DNA from: a virus | Reading direction: 5' to 3' (one strand) | DNA: 37,881 bases | Virus record (IMG/VR): IMGVR_UViG_3300044949_001070 | Location: 1-37,881 of that record | Notes under the pieces: model-generated | What the model saw: only the letters and a program-made list of their open reading frames with translations | Database searches by the model: none | What the model was told of the DNA's origin: nothing | Shown: piece after piece, positions 16,396 through 24,654 of the stretch | Position numbering within the stretch: the first letter of the stretch is position 1 | Layout of the letters: every line of letters starts with the position of its first letter | Program-made: the position numbers and the translations under genes

Positions 16396-16737
16396 ATGCA
16401 AGAAAATAGCGTTAATACTTTAGAGTTAATTAGTAGTATAACTGAATTTAACGACCTTCATGATTTTATGAATGACGATCATCTGGATAAAGCATTAGCA
16501 ATTGTTGTTAAGCTTTTAATGAATCCAGATGTTCCTTCGGCTAAATCACCAATGCTTATTATGGAGCTACAAGCAATGTCTACGAAGTTTGCAGTTCTTG
16601 CATCCTATTACTCAACTATTGCAAAAGACAAAGCTGGCACAGAAAATAACAACAAGAAGAATATATATTATTCTTTAAAGGAGTCCATAGACAAACTTGT
16701 AGATGCACTTAAGTATGTTGTTAGGTACAATTCTTAA
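16396..16737 (+). CDS. Hypothetical helical protein
   Basis: 113 residues, predicted all-helical, with no cysteine motifs, signal or membrane segment. It starts two bases after the oxygenase stop and overlaps the Cas4-like gene by TAATG. Co-expression with the recombination nuclease is likely; the function is unknown. Confidence 0.55.
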   Translation: MQENSVNTLELISSITEFNDLHDFMNDDHLDKALAIVVKLLMNPDVPSAKSPMLIMELQAMSTKFAVLASYYSTIAKDKAGTENNNKKNIYYSLKESIDKLVDALKYVVRYNS

Positions 16738-17528
16738 TGGGTAGAGATATAGTAAAGAATCTTAAATTTAAAAAACACACAGGTAAGTTCTTTGATCCAG
16801 AAAGATTTGCCGAGCTTCTTGATGAATCCTACAGAAATACAAAGCGTGCAGATGGAGATATGACTAAAAAGTCTTTTAGTCCAAGCTCACTAGGTTACGG
16901 ACATGGAACGTGTCCAAGATATTGGTATATGGCTTTCAGTGGGGCTATGTTTATAGATAACAATGATGCAGTAGCGGTTGCTAATATGGCACAAGGAACT
17001 CAAGCGCATGAAAGGCTTCAAAAGCTTATTGCTACTATGCCAGAGTTTAGGGCAGAAGAAGAGGAAATTATTAATGAGTATCCTCCAATTCGTGGCTTCA
17101 TTGATTTAATTATGGAGTACGATGGAGAAACTGTTATAGGGGAAATAAAAACGGCAAAGCAAGAGGTATGGGATACAAGACAGGCTGAAATGAAGTCTTC
17201 TCCAAATCACATGCTTCAGCTTCTTACATACATGAAGCTTAAAAATGCCAAAGAAGGATTCTTCTTGTATGAAAATAAAAATACTCAGGAGATACTTGTA
17301 ATTCCAATTGTTATGAATGATAAAAATAAAAAGATAATCGAAGATACCTTTTTGTGGATGCAGGAAGTCTGGGACAACTTTAAAGAGGGCGGTCTTCCCA
17401 TGAGGCCAGCTGGATCAACTAAATCTAAAATGCCATGTACATACTGTCCAGTTAAAAAAGAATGCTATAGCAAAGAAACACCAGTCGGAGAAGTTCAAAT
17501 TGAGCTATTTAAGGTTCCATCTTTATGA
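16737..17528 (+). CDS. Cas4/RecB-like Fe-S exonuclease, PD-(D/E)XK family
   Basis: 263 residues. The nuclease core has H91, D123 (GFIDLIME), E136-x-K138 (GEIKTA) and Q161 (QLLTYMKL). Four cysteines, C59 near the N-terminus and C234, C237, C243 at the C-terminus, match the split [4Fe-4S] cluster of Cas4/AddB nucleases. Phage members are thought to resect DNA ends for RecA-mediated recombination. No cas1/cas2 or repeats are nearby, so a CRISPR role is not indicated. Confidence 0.85.
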   Translation: MGRDIVKNLKFKKHTGKFFDPERFAELLDESYRNTKRADGDMTKKSFSPSSLGYGHGTCPRYWYMAFSGAMFIDNNDAVAVANMAQGTQAHERLQKLIATMPEFRAEEEEIINEYPPIRGFIDLIMEYDGETVIGEIKTAKQEVWDTRQAEMKSSPNHMLQLLTYMKLKNAKEGFFLYENKNTQEILVIPIVMNDKNKKIIEDTFLWMQEVWDNFKEGGLPMRPAGSTKSKMPCTYCPVKKECYSKETPVGEVQIELFKVPSL

Positions 17529-17800
17529 TATGTCACAATAAAGAATGCTCAAAAGAATTTGAAGCAAAGACACACAATCAAAAATACTGCACAGATGAGT
17601 GCTGTAGAATTGCAACTAATAGAAGGATAATGGAGAAGTATTATGAAAAGAAGTCAATACGAAACGGCGCTTTCAGAGCTTGTAAGTGTGGAGTTCAACT
17701 AAGTAGATATAATCAAGGGAATAAGTGTTCTTCCTGTGAGAAGAAAAATAGTGATTCTGCTAGATCCAAGTTGCTAGGAATGATTGATGACATTAGCTAG
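17525..17800 (+). CDS. Small protein with two zinc knuckles
   Basis: 91 residues on an ATGA overlap with the Cas4-like gene. The first site is C3, C8, C22, C26 (HNQKYCTDEC, as in zinc fingers attached to HNH or integrase-like proteins). The second is C53, C55, C68, C71. The linker is basic. It probably binds nucleic acid; it lies between two DNA-processing enzymes. Confidence 0.6.
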   Translation: MICHNKECSKEFEAKTHNQKYCTDECCRIATNRRIMEKYYEKKSIRNGAFRACKCGVQLSRYNQGNKCSSCEKKNSDSARSKLLGMIDDIS

Positions 17801-18353
17801 TCTAAAGAAGACTCAGGCAAATAGGGTTCTAGGAATAGATGCGTCAACTAATTCCATAGCATTTTGTTTAATGGAGAATGATATACCTATTAAATGGGGC
17901 AAGGTAAATCTTGAGGGCATTGATATATATGAGAAGATATATGACGCTAAAAGAAAAATGGCTATGATGTTAGATGAATTAAAGTCTGATTATATTGTCG
18001 TAGAAGGAGCGATCCTTGTCAGATCACCAGATGCTGTGATAAAATTGTCCTATGTATATGGCGTTGTCATTGCTGAACTTATGTCTACGGGTGCTAGTGT
18101 TATTACTATTTCTCCAACGTCTTGGCAGGCGTATATTGGGAACAAGAACCCCACAAAAGAAGAAAAGGCAGCTATAAGACTAAAGAGTCCAGGATATGCT
18201 GACTCATGGTACAAGAATCAAATAAGAAATATGCGTAAGCAAAGAACTGTAGACTATTTTAATACTAAGTATGGTTTATCGCTAGATGATTTTGATGTTG
18301 CAGATTCATTCGGAATTGCACACTATGCAAATAAGGTTTTGACTGAACGATGA
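17787..18353 (+). CDS. RuvC-like Holliday junction resolvase
   Basis: 188 residues from ATG 17787 (AGGAA upstream; an in-frame TTG lies at 17784). The RNase H-like fold has the four acidic catalytic residues: D18 (VLGIDASTNS), E73 (IVVEGA), D170 and D173 (DDFDVADSFGIA). RuvC-type enzymes cleave four-way junctions symmetrically, which would resolve recombination intermediates before packaging. The inserted basic segment at about 120-152 could contact DNA. It overlaps the upstream zinc-knuckle gene by 14 bases. Confidence 0.8.
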   Translation: MTLASLKKTQANRVLGIDASTNSIAFCLMENDIPIKWGKVNLEGIDIYEKIYDAKRKMAMMLDELKSDYIVVEGAILVRSPDAVIKLSYVYGVVIAELMSTGASVITISPTSWQAYIGNKNPTKEEKAAIRLKSPGYADSWYKNQIRNMRKQRTVDYFNTKYGLSLDDFDVADSFGIAHYANKVLTER

Positions 18354-18496
18354 AATTATATCAAAGTAAAGAATGGCTATACAGAAGATATGTTGTACAA
18401 AAGAAAACAGTGACAGAAATAGGAAAAGAGTGTCAAGTATCTGCTATGACCATACAAAGATACCTAGAGCAGTTTGGATTAATTAAAAAAAGATGA
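18350..18496 (+). CDS. 48-residue helix-turn-helix protein
   Basis: A small gene on ATGA overlaps at both ends (upstream resolvase, downstream glycosyltransferase). It reads SKEWLYRRYVVQKKTVTEIG, then a turn and a recognition-like helix (VSAMTIQRYLEQFG), ending in KKR. This is the form of a resolvase/HNH-associated HTH, with almost nothing outside it. DNA binding is likely; it may regulate the junction between recombination and sugar genes. Confidence 0.6.
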   Translation: MKLYQSKEWLYRRYVVQKKTVTEIGKECQVSAMTIQRYLEQFGLIKKR

Positions 18497-19251
18497 GCAT
18501 TCAAAAAATTATTTGGCAGACATATGAAACATCATATGAAGATTTACCAACTTATGCAAAAGATAGCATAAATACCTGGAAGCATAATAATCCAGATTGG
18601 CAACACGGATATATGAGTGGACCAGATAGAGAATCGTTTTTTAAAGAAAACTTTTCTGAAGAAGTATATAACACGTATATTAATTTGCCTTTAGGTGTCA
18701 TGAAGGCTGGCCTATGGAGATTTGCAATTCTTTATATCAATGGTGGAGTCTATGCAGACATGGATACACACTGCAAGTCACCAATTTCAGATTGGCTAAG
18801 TGAAGATAATGATGTGCTTTTAGATATAGAAAGAGACACTCCGTGGCTAGCCACACAAGTAATTGCTGCAAAGGCTGGGAGCCCGATAATGAAGGCAGCA
18901 ATTGATCTATGCGTTGAAAGATGTGCAAGCGGTATTATCAAACATAACCATATGGTTCATTATTATACAGATGTTCAAATGTTTACTGACGCTGTGTATA
19001 AAGAGCTTGGGGTTGAGCCTTATCAAAAACATTTAAATGATTGGGCACCAGAGCTTATGGAGATGGACTGGTTAAAAAATAATAATGTAAAGATATTAAA
19101 TGGCGAAGAAGCAAGGCGCTTACTCGATAGAGATGTAGTTCATTTGTATTGGGGCGATGATAGAGAAGCTGGATGGATTGCATGGAAAAAAGATCCAATG
19201 GTTAATGAGTCATACCCTAATGGATTTAATCCTCATGAGTGGGATAAGTGA
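18493..19251 (+). CDS. GT32-type glycosyltransferase
   Basis: 252 residues. It begins IQKIIWQTYE, typical of the DXD-sugar-binding (Gly_transf_sug / OCH1-like) family, and has the nucleotide-sugar and metal motif D89-M-D91 in GGVYADMDT. Members transfer a sugar from a nucleotide donor in a retaining reaction. There is no membrane segment, so it acts in the cytoplasm or on a soluble acceptor. The nucleotidyltransferase gene just downstream could supply the donor. Confidence 0.85.
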   Translation: MSIQKIIWQTYETSYEDLPTYAKDSINTWKHNNPDWQHGYMSGPDRESFFKENFSEEVYNTYINLPLGVMKAGLWRFAILYINGGVYADMDTHCKSPISDWLSEDNDVLLDIERDTPWLATQVIAAKAGSPIMKAAIDLCVERCASGIIKHNHMVHYYTDVQMFTDAVYKELGVEPYQKHLNDWAPELMEMDWLKNNNVKILNGEEARRLLDRDVVHLYWGDDREAGWIAWKKDPMVNESYPNGFNPHEWDK

Positions 19252-19910
19252 TGTCAACAATAGGAATTTTACCTGCATCAGGAAAAGCTTCACGTGTAGG
19301 CGGCATACCTAAGTTTTGCCTGCCCATCTCAGATGAAAGATCTCTTTTGCAATGGCACGTTGAGCAAATGCTAGAAGTTTGTGACGAGGTTAGAGTTTCA
19401 ACTAGAGCTGAATGGGTTCCAATTATCCAGAATATGGATATGAATATCAAGCTAATAGTTCGTGAGCCATCAACTATGTCAGATGCTGTAAAGTTTATGG
19501 TAGGAGATTATAACGATACCGTTTTAGTTGGAATGCCAGACACATATATTCATGGAGCACAAAATAATATCTATAAAGAAATGAATAGGGTTCCTGGAGA
19601 CCTTGTTTTAGGTGTATGGGAATGTAGTGAAGAGTTAAAGGGTAGAGTTGGGCAAGTATTGTTATCTGGAGATAAAGTTGTTTCTTCTATGGATAAAACA
19701 AATAATTGCGACTATCCAAACATGTGGGGAACTATGCTATTCCGCAAAAATTTGGTAAGATATATTGATCCAGATTTAGAGCATCCAGGAAAACAAATAC
19801 AGGAATGGATTGATATGAGTTTAGATATCAGGGCTGTGAGGCCAGGCGGAAAGTATATGGATATAGGAACACTAAAAGGTCTTAAGCAACTATACAAGGA
19901 GATGGAATAA
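19251..19910 (+). CDS. Sugar-1-phosphate nucleotidyltransferase-like protein
   Basis: 219 residues from ATG 19251 (TGATG overlap; GTG 19248 also possible). The N-terminus GILPASGKASRVGG-x-PK is the NTP-binding signature of RmlA/GlmU-type enzymes, with PK at 20-21. The VGMPDTY segment provides the metal aspartate, and GKYMDIGT the product-side loop. It has no acyltransferase repeats. It would activate a sugar phosphate to an NDP-sugar, a natural partner of the upstream GT32 gene. Confidence 0.8.
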   Translation: MSTIGILPASGKASRVGGIPKFCLPISDERSLLQWHVEQMLEVCDEVRVSTRAEWVPIIQNMDMNIKLIVREPSTMSDAVKFMVGDYNDTVLVGMPDTYIHGAQNNIYKEMNRVPGDLVLGVWECSEELKGRVGQVLLSGDKVVSSMDKTNNCDYPNMWGTMLFRKNLVRYIDPDLEHPGKQIQEWIDMSLDIRAVRPGGKYMDIGTLKGLKQLYKEME

Positions 19911-20254
19911 TGGCGGGAACAGATTATCCAAATAAGGATAGCTATCAATCATGGGTTACAGATTTGCAACTGATTGCAACAGATGCACCATCTGGACATA
20001 AAATTATAGTAGAGTGCCTTGAAATTGCAGAGATGCTGATTAAAAAAAATATATCATATGGAGACTCAGCATTATCTCCTATTCGCATATTCTCTCAAGC
20101 AGATAATCAAGAGCAGATTAAGATCAGAATTGATGATAAAATTAATAGGATCAAGAATGGCTCAGGTTTTGCAGGAGACAATGATATTGACGATATGATT
20201 GGTTATTTAATCTTACTTAAAATTGCTAAGAAACTTGCTATTTCAGTCAACTAG
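19910..20254 (+). CDS. All-alpha NTP-pyrophosphatase-like protein (DUF1599-like)
   Basis: 114 residues, helical. The segments KNISYGDSALSP and IRIDDKINRI...DNDIDDMIGYLILL resemble the DUF1599 / nucleotide-modification-associated family, related to MazG-type pyrophosphatases, with D/E residues on paired helices. The family occurs in phages and near base-modification genes. The role here, nucleotide-pool editing or base modification support, is inferred. It overlaps the nucleotidyltransferase stop by one base. Confidence 0.6.
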   Translation: MAGTDYPNKDSYQSWVTDLQLIATDAPSGHKIIVECLEIAEMLIKKNISYGDSALSPIRIFSQADNQEQIKIRIDDKINRIKNGSGFAGDNDIDDMIGYLILLKIAKKLAISVN

Positions 20255-20257
20255 AAG

Positions 20258-20263
20258 TATAAT
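20258..20263 (+). promoter_or_regulatory. -10 box TATAAT six bases before the terS start (leaderless)
   Basis: TATAAT is followed by six bases and then ATG 20270; no ribosome site fits in between. There is no -35 consensus. The packaging genes would start from a leaderless mRNA. Confidence 0.55.
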
Positions 20264-20269
20264 AAATCT

Positions 20270-20812
20270 ATGGCTGAAATAGAACTCGCACAACATTTTG
20301 ATAGAATGAACAAGGTGGTTGAAGAACTACTTAAGGGTAACAGTGCTACCCAAATTGCAAGTATTACAGGGTTTTCTCGTAAAGAAGTTGTTGAGTTTAT
20401 TGATGAGTGGAAGAGTGTTGTTCACAATGATAGCAGCCTTAGAGACCGTGCCAAAGAAGCAATCTTGGGCGCAGACCAGCACTATGCAATGCTCATCAAA
20501 GAGGCCTGGAAGACCGTAGAGGACGCAGATCAGGCTGGCCAACTAAATGTAAAGGCTGGAGCATTAAAGCTCATAGCAGACATTGAGGGCAAGAGAATAG
20601 GCATGCTGCAAGAGGTCGGGGTGCTTGAAAATAATGAAATTGCTTCTCAGATTGCAGAGACAGAGCGAAAGCAGGAAGTCCTTGTAAAGATATTAAAAGA
20701 GGTAACTTCATCATGCCCTAAGTGTAAGATGGAGGTTGCAAAACGTCTTTCTCAAATAACTGGTATAGTTGAGTCAGTTGTAATTGAATCAGATGAGGTA
20801 GTAAATGTTTAA
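20270..20812 (+). CDS. Putative terminase small subunit
   Basis: 180 residues. An N-terminal HTH at about 19-46 (GNSATQIASITGFSRKEVVEFI) is followed by a long helical region and a CPKC pair near the C-terminus. Small terminases bind the packaging site through such an HTH. The call rests on this and on the large terminase 0.56 kb downstream, separated only by an inserted oxygenase gene. It has its own -10 box. Confidence 0.7.
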   Translation: MAEIELAQHFDRMNKVVEELLKGNSATQIASITGFSRKEVVEFIDEWKSVVHNDSSLRDRAKEAILGADQHYAMLIKEAWKTVEDADQAGQLNVKAGALKLIADIEGKRIGMLQEVGVLENNEIASQIAETERKQEVLVKILKEVTSSCPKCKMEVAKRLSQITGIVESVVIESDEVVNV

Positions 20813-21377
20813 TAATTTTAAAAAAATTGGTGAAGACATTTATGTTTATGAAAATTTTTTAAGCTTAGATCAGTGCAATGATATTGTAAATTTTTTAGAA
20901 CTACTGGAAGAAGATAAATGGGTATCTGACAGTCCGTATTTTGAAAATGTAATGAAAAGAACAGACCCAATAAGCAATGTTAATGAGGTAAGGATAAAGA
21001 TTGAATCTTTAATCCCAGAAGGATGGTTTTTAGGACCAAGCACCTGCGCCGTAAGAATGCAGGAAGGAAGTTCATGGGGCGAGCATGCAGACGTTCACGA
21101 CTTTGCAGAAATAGAAGAAAAAGCATCTTTATACGTAGAAGGAATGCCATATGAAGAAAAAGATTTATCTATATATGGAACTGTGGTTTACTTTAATAAA
21201 TTTGAAGGAGGAGAAATATATTATCCAACTCAAGGGATAGAATATTCTCCAAATCCTGGCGATTTAGTAATTCATAGCTCATCTCCAGAATGCCTTCATG
21301 GAGTTAAAAAAGTTATTTCTGAAAAAAGATATTCTTATAGTAATCATATTTATAAAAAAATAAAGGTACCAGTTTAA
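20805..21377 (+). CDS. 2-oxoglutarate/Fe(II)-dependent oxygenase inserted between terminase genes
   Basis: 190 residues, a minimal prolyl-4-hydroxylase-type core: H94-x-D96, H165 and R175 ten residues on as the 2-oxoglutarate anchor, with GTVVYFNKFEGGEIYYP as the double-stranded helix core. It overlaps the small terminase by 8 bases and the large terminase by one (TAATG), with a GAGGT ribosome site. It is not closely similar to the tandem pair at 14.5-16.4 kb. It could modify a virion or host protein, a sugar or a nucleotide; no substrate is evident. Confidence 0.83.
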   Translation: MFNNFKKIGEDIYVYENFLSLDQCNDIVNFLELLEEDKWVSDSPYFENVMKRTDPISNVNEVRIKIESLIPEGWFLGPSTCAVRMQEGSSWGEHADVHDFAEIEEKASLYVEGMPYEEKDLSIYGTVVYFNKFEGGEIYYPTQGIEYSPNPGDLVIHSSSPECLHGVKKVISEKRYSYSNHIYKKIKVPV

Positions 21378-23167
21378 TGGATTTTAACTTTAATGATTTA
21401 ATTGATATTTTAGACGGCGAAGAGTTTGAAGAAAAGCCAGTAGACTTACGAACATTTGTACAAAGCCCAGATTATTTAGGGCTGCCTCCTCTTTCAGAAT
21501 ACCAGTACACATTAATTGAAAAAAGTTCTCAAATATATAAAGAATCAACTTTGATTAAGCTGTTTGGCGAAGAAGAAGGCAAAAGAATGTTTAAGCAAAC
21601 AGCCAATGAGGTTGTGGCTCAACTAGGTAAGGGTTCTGGAAAAGATTACTGCTCTACAATTGCGGTATCCTATATAGTTTATTTACTATTGTGCTTAAAA
21701 GACCCAGCAACATATTACGGAAAGCCTCCTGGTGACTCGATTGATATCATTAACATTGCTATTAACTCTCAACAGGCAAACAATGTTTTCTTTAAAGGAT
21801 TCAAAACACGAATAGATAAATCGCCATGGTTTGTTGGTAGGTATGAGGCAAAAGCATCTGAGATTAAGTTTGATAAGGCGATTACTGTTCATTCAGGTCA
21901 CTCTGAAAGAGAAGCTTGGGAAGGCTACAATGTTATTGTAATTATTCTCGACGAAATTTCTGGCTTTGCAATTGAAAATACAACTGGTCACGAGCAGGCA
22001 AAAACTGGTTCTGCAATTTATGACATGTATAGAGCATCCGTAGATTCACGTTTCCCAGACTTTGGCAAAGTTATTTTACTTTCTTTTCCAAGATACAAGA
22101 ATGATTATATACAACAAAGATACGATGACGTAGTCGCTGAAAAAGAAACTGTTGTGAGGACCCATCATTTCAAGCTAGACGATGATCTTCCAGACGGAAC
22201 AGAGGGCAATGAGTTTGATGTTGAATGGGAAGAAGATCACATTATTTCTTACAAGTATCCCAAGATGTACGCACTTAAAAGACCTACTTGGGAAGTAAAC
22301 CCAGTTAGATCTATAGAAGATTTTAAGGTAGCATTTTATAAGAATCCATCGGATGCCCTAGGAAGATTTGCATGCATGCCAGCCGAAGCCATAGATGCAT
22401 TCTTTAAATCAAGAGAAAAGATTGAATCTGCATTTAGAAATACGGCTGTAGCAATAGACAACTTCGGTAGATTTGAAAACTGGTTTGCACCTGATCCAGA
22501 TAAAGAATATTTTATACATGTTGACTTAGCTCAAAAACATGACCATTGTGCCGTTTCTTTAGCTCATGTTCAAAAATGGGTCAACATAAAGATAACTAAT
22601 GAGTATTCTCAGCCAGCACCAATTGTTGAAGTTGATGCAGTAAGGTACTGGACTCCAACAGCAGATAAGTCTGTAGACTTTACAGAAGTTAAAGACTATA
22701 TACTGGCATTAAGAACCATGGGGTTTAAGATTCGTGTTTGCACATTTGATAGATGGAACTCTCATGATATGATGCAGCAGCTAAAGCAATACGGAATCAA
22801 TACTGAAATATTATCAGTTGCTAAAAAACATTACGATGATATGGCTATGATCGTATTAGAAGAAAGACTTATAGGGCCAAGAATACCTTTATTGATTGAT
22901 GAATTGCTTCAGCTAAAAATAATGCGTGACAAGGTCGACCACCCAAGAAAGGGTTCTAAGGACTTAGCTGACGCAGTTTGCGGTTCAATATATAATGCAA
23001 TAAGCAGAACTAGATTTGAAAGAAATGAAGAAATAGATATACACACATATAGCTCTATGATAAATGATAGAGAAAGTAAAGAGATTGAATATGTTCAGAA
23101 CATGGTTAGGGCACCAAGAATGCCACAAGAATTAAAAGATTCAATGGACAGGATGTTAATAATATGA
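21377..23167 (+). CDS. terL: Terminase large subunit
   Basis: 596 residues, the ATP-driven packaging motor and headful nuclease. Walker A is L83-GKGSGKD (to 90), Walker B VIVIILDE (186-193). The C-terminal RNase H-like nuclease has D383 (YFIHVDLAQKHDH), D458 (VCTFDRWNS) and D529/D532 (SKDLADAV). It is full length for the family. It pumps DNA into proheads whose genes lie outside this window. Confidence 0.93.
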   Translation: MDFNFNDLIDILDGEEFEEKPVDLRTFVQSPDYLGLPPLSEYQYTLIEKSSQIYKESTLIKLFGEEEGKRMFKQTANEVVAQLGKGSGKDYCSTIAVSYIVYLLLCLKDPATYYGKPPGDSIDIINIAINSQQANNVFFKGFKTRIDKSPWFVGRYEAKASEIKFDKAITVHSGHSEREAWEGYNVIVIILDEISGFAIENTTGHEQAKTGSAIYDMYRASVDSRFPDFGKVILLSFPRYKNDYIQQRYDDVVAEKETVVRTHHFKLDDDLPDGTEGNEFDVEWEEDHIISYKYPKMYALKRPTWEVNPVRSIEDFKVAFYKNPSDALGRFACMPAEAIDAFFKSREKIESAFRNTAVAIDNFGRFENWFAPDPDKEYFIHVDLAQKHDHCAVSLAHVQKWVNIKITNEYSQPAPIVEVDAVRYWTPTADKSVDFTEVKDYILALRTMGFKIRVCTFDRWNSHDMMQQLKQYGINTEILSVAKKHYDDMAMIVLEERLIGPRIPLLIDELLQLKIMRDKVDHPRKGSKDLADAVCGSIYNAISRTRFERNEEIDIHTYSSMINDRESKEIEYVQNMVRAPRMPQELKDSMDRMLII

Positions 23168-23397
23168 GTACGTATCAAGAAAAGGCTAAAGAGTGCAAAT
23201 GCTGCGGCAAACATGTTCCGCTACCTACAATACTAAAAGAGTACAGAGATGTAGTTGTATGTCCTACCACATTTGCAAATATTATAGAGTATAAAAGAAT
23301 ATGGACAGATTTAGGATCAAGGCCTCCTGGAAATGTTAGAAAACATTTTTCAGAGTATGTTCAGCAAATTGTTGAAAAAACTTTTATTGAAATGTAA
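23164..23397 (+). CDS. Small cysteine-rich protein
   Basis: 77 residues on an ATGA overlap with terL. C11, C13, C14 and C33 could bind zinc; the C-terminal half is helical and basic. It is unrecognised, and probably co-translated with the terminase. Confidence 0.55.
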   Translation: MSTYQEKAKECKCCGKHVPLPTILKEYRDVVVCPTTFANIIEYKRIWTDLGSRPPGNVRKHFSEYVQQIVEKTFIEM

Positions 23398-23402
23398 AGA
23401 TA

Positions 23403-24374
23403 ATGATATCTTTTAGTGAGATTAATTACAAGACTTTTAATGATGCTCCAGATGGAGCGCCAAGATGTACTAATTTTAAAGATATAAATTTAACAAACAA
23501 TATAGAAAGCAATAAAAAAATAATATCAGATAAAGTTTTTATCGCTTTTTTAGATGATAGGCCTCACCATTTAATCACCGACACCCTGCTTCAATATGAG
23601 TATTTAAAAAAATTTATTCCAGAAATAAAAATATTATTTTTTAAAAATTATTATTACAAGCATTCTAAATTTAGCGAATTCATATTTAATGAGTATTCTG
23701 GATTCGAAGAGCTATTTGACTTAGATAAAGACGACTTGCTTATAAAAGATGCTTATTTTATTTTTCAAGAAGGCAGCTACAAATCTATATTTAGTTATGA
23801 AATTTTAGATTTTTATTCTGTTAATTCTGAAGAGATGTCTATTATCCATAGGGTAAGAGCTAATGGAAATCCTTATGGAGAGCTTAATTTAAGAGTAGTT
23901 CAGAAAAATGGATTACCTGGGCTAACCAATAAATTTAAGGATGACTTTGATATAGAGAGCAGTAAAAAAATATATGTATCCAGATCACTTGCAAATAAAA
24001 GACATAAAGATGGAAATGCAGAGCCTGAAAGCAAGTACAGGTACTACGATAAAGAACATTTAATAGAAAAATATTTTATGGAAAAGGGCTATACTTCAGT
24101 GTGTCTTGAAAACCTATCCCCACAAGATCAGATACATCTTATGAAAAGCTCATCCCATGTTGCGGGATGCCAAGGTACTGGAATGCTAATGACAATTTTT
24201 TGTAAAAGTGGCACAAAGATTATTGAGCTTGATGTTAGTCAGCTAGGAACAACGTATCTTTATTATAATCAAGATTTAAACCATGATGTATACAGGATTA
24301 ACTTAAAGGGCATAGCGTCTGATAAAGATATTTTAAGTTCATTAAATATGCACTATGAATCTTTTAAGATATAG
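23403..24374 (+). CDS. GT61-type glycosyltransferase
   Basis: 323 residues. The C-terminal half carries the family 61 (DUF563) pattern: KKIYVSRSLANKR, a linker, LIEKYFMEKGYTSVCLENLS, then QDQIHLMKSSSHVAGCQGTG, where most members have H-G-A/G. The N-terminal half is poorly conserved. No membrane helix is seen. It is very AT-rich, with AGA arginines and TTA leucines, and starts six bases after the upstream gene with only AAAG as ribosome site. It probably transfers a sugar onto a glycan. Confidence 0.7.
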   Translation: MISFSEINYKTFNDAPDGAPRCTNFKDINLTNNIESNKKIISDKVFIAFLDDRPHHLITDTLLQYEYLKKFIPEIKILFFKNYYYKHSKFSEFIFNEYSGFEELFDLDKDDLLIKDAYFIFQEGSYKSIFSYEILDFYSVNSEEMSIIHRVRANGNPYGELNLRVVQKNGLPGLTNKFKDDFDIESSKKIYVSRSLANKRHKDGNAEPESKYRYYDKEHLIEKYFMEKGYTSVCLENLSPQDQIHLMKSSSHVAGCQGTGMLMTIFCKSGTKIIELDVSQLGTTYLYYNQDLNHDVYRINLKGIASDKDILSSLNMHYESFKI

Positions 24375-24409
24375 TACGTACGGCGTTTGCCACATATCAA
24401 TAGCTTTGA

Positions 24410-24418
24410 TGGTATAAT
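24410..24418 (+). promoter_or_regulatory. Extended -10 promoter TGG-TATAAT
   Basis: TGGTATAAT lies 31 bases before ATG 24450. A short dyad ATCAA-N5-TTGAT sits just upstream of the box. A strong GGAGG ribosome site follows. Confidence 0.55.
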
Positions 24419-24449
24419 TATGTATACTTATATAGCTGTAGGAGGAAAT

Positions 24450-24596
24450 ATGTTTAAGATAGAAAAAGATTTTAATGGTCAGCCAGGCTGGTCAGTTTTA
24501 GATAAGAGCAATAACGTAATTGGTGTCTATAATGACAAAGCTCATGCAGACATGGAAGTTCGTAAGCAAATAAAAATTATTCTTAATAGAGGATAG
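24450..24596 (+). CDS. 48-residue hypothetical protein
   Basis: Starts at ATG 24450 behind TAGGAGGAAAT, clearly better than an in-frame codon at 24387 that lies upstream of the promoter. It has a beta-beta-alpha layout: FKIEKDFNGQPGWSVLDK, NNVIGVYNDKAHADMEVRKQI. It resembles small KTSC/DUF-like single-domain proteins common in phages, but no family can be assigned. The strong ribosome site suggests abundant product. Confidence 0.65.
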   Translation: MFKIEKDFNGQPGWSVLDKSNNVIGVYNDKAHADMEVRKQIKIILNRG

Positions 24597-24610
24597 TTTT
24601 TAATATTTTT

Positions 24611-24631
24611 GTTGGGGTATTCAATCCCAAC
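24611..24631 (+). other. Stem-loop ahead of the carbamoyltransferase gene
   Basis: GTTGGG (24611-24616) and CCCAAC (24626-24631) form a perfect 6-bp stem with a 9-base loop, extendable by one wobble. No T run follows, so it is not a standard terminator. It lies 24 bases before the start codon and might affect translation. Confidence 0.4.
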
Positions 24632-24654
24632 GCCTTTAGTATTGGAAAAATGCA

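Noticed and set aside
16737-17528. Cas4-like gene as part of a CRISPR system
   Set aside because: No direct-repeat array and no cas1/cas2-like gene; the neighbours are recombination genes.
24611-24631. GTTGGG/CCCAAC hairpin as an intrinsic terminator
   Set aside because: No T run follows on either strand.
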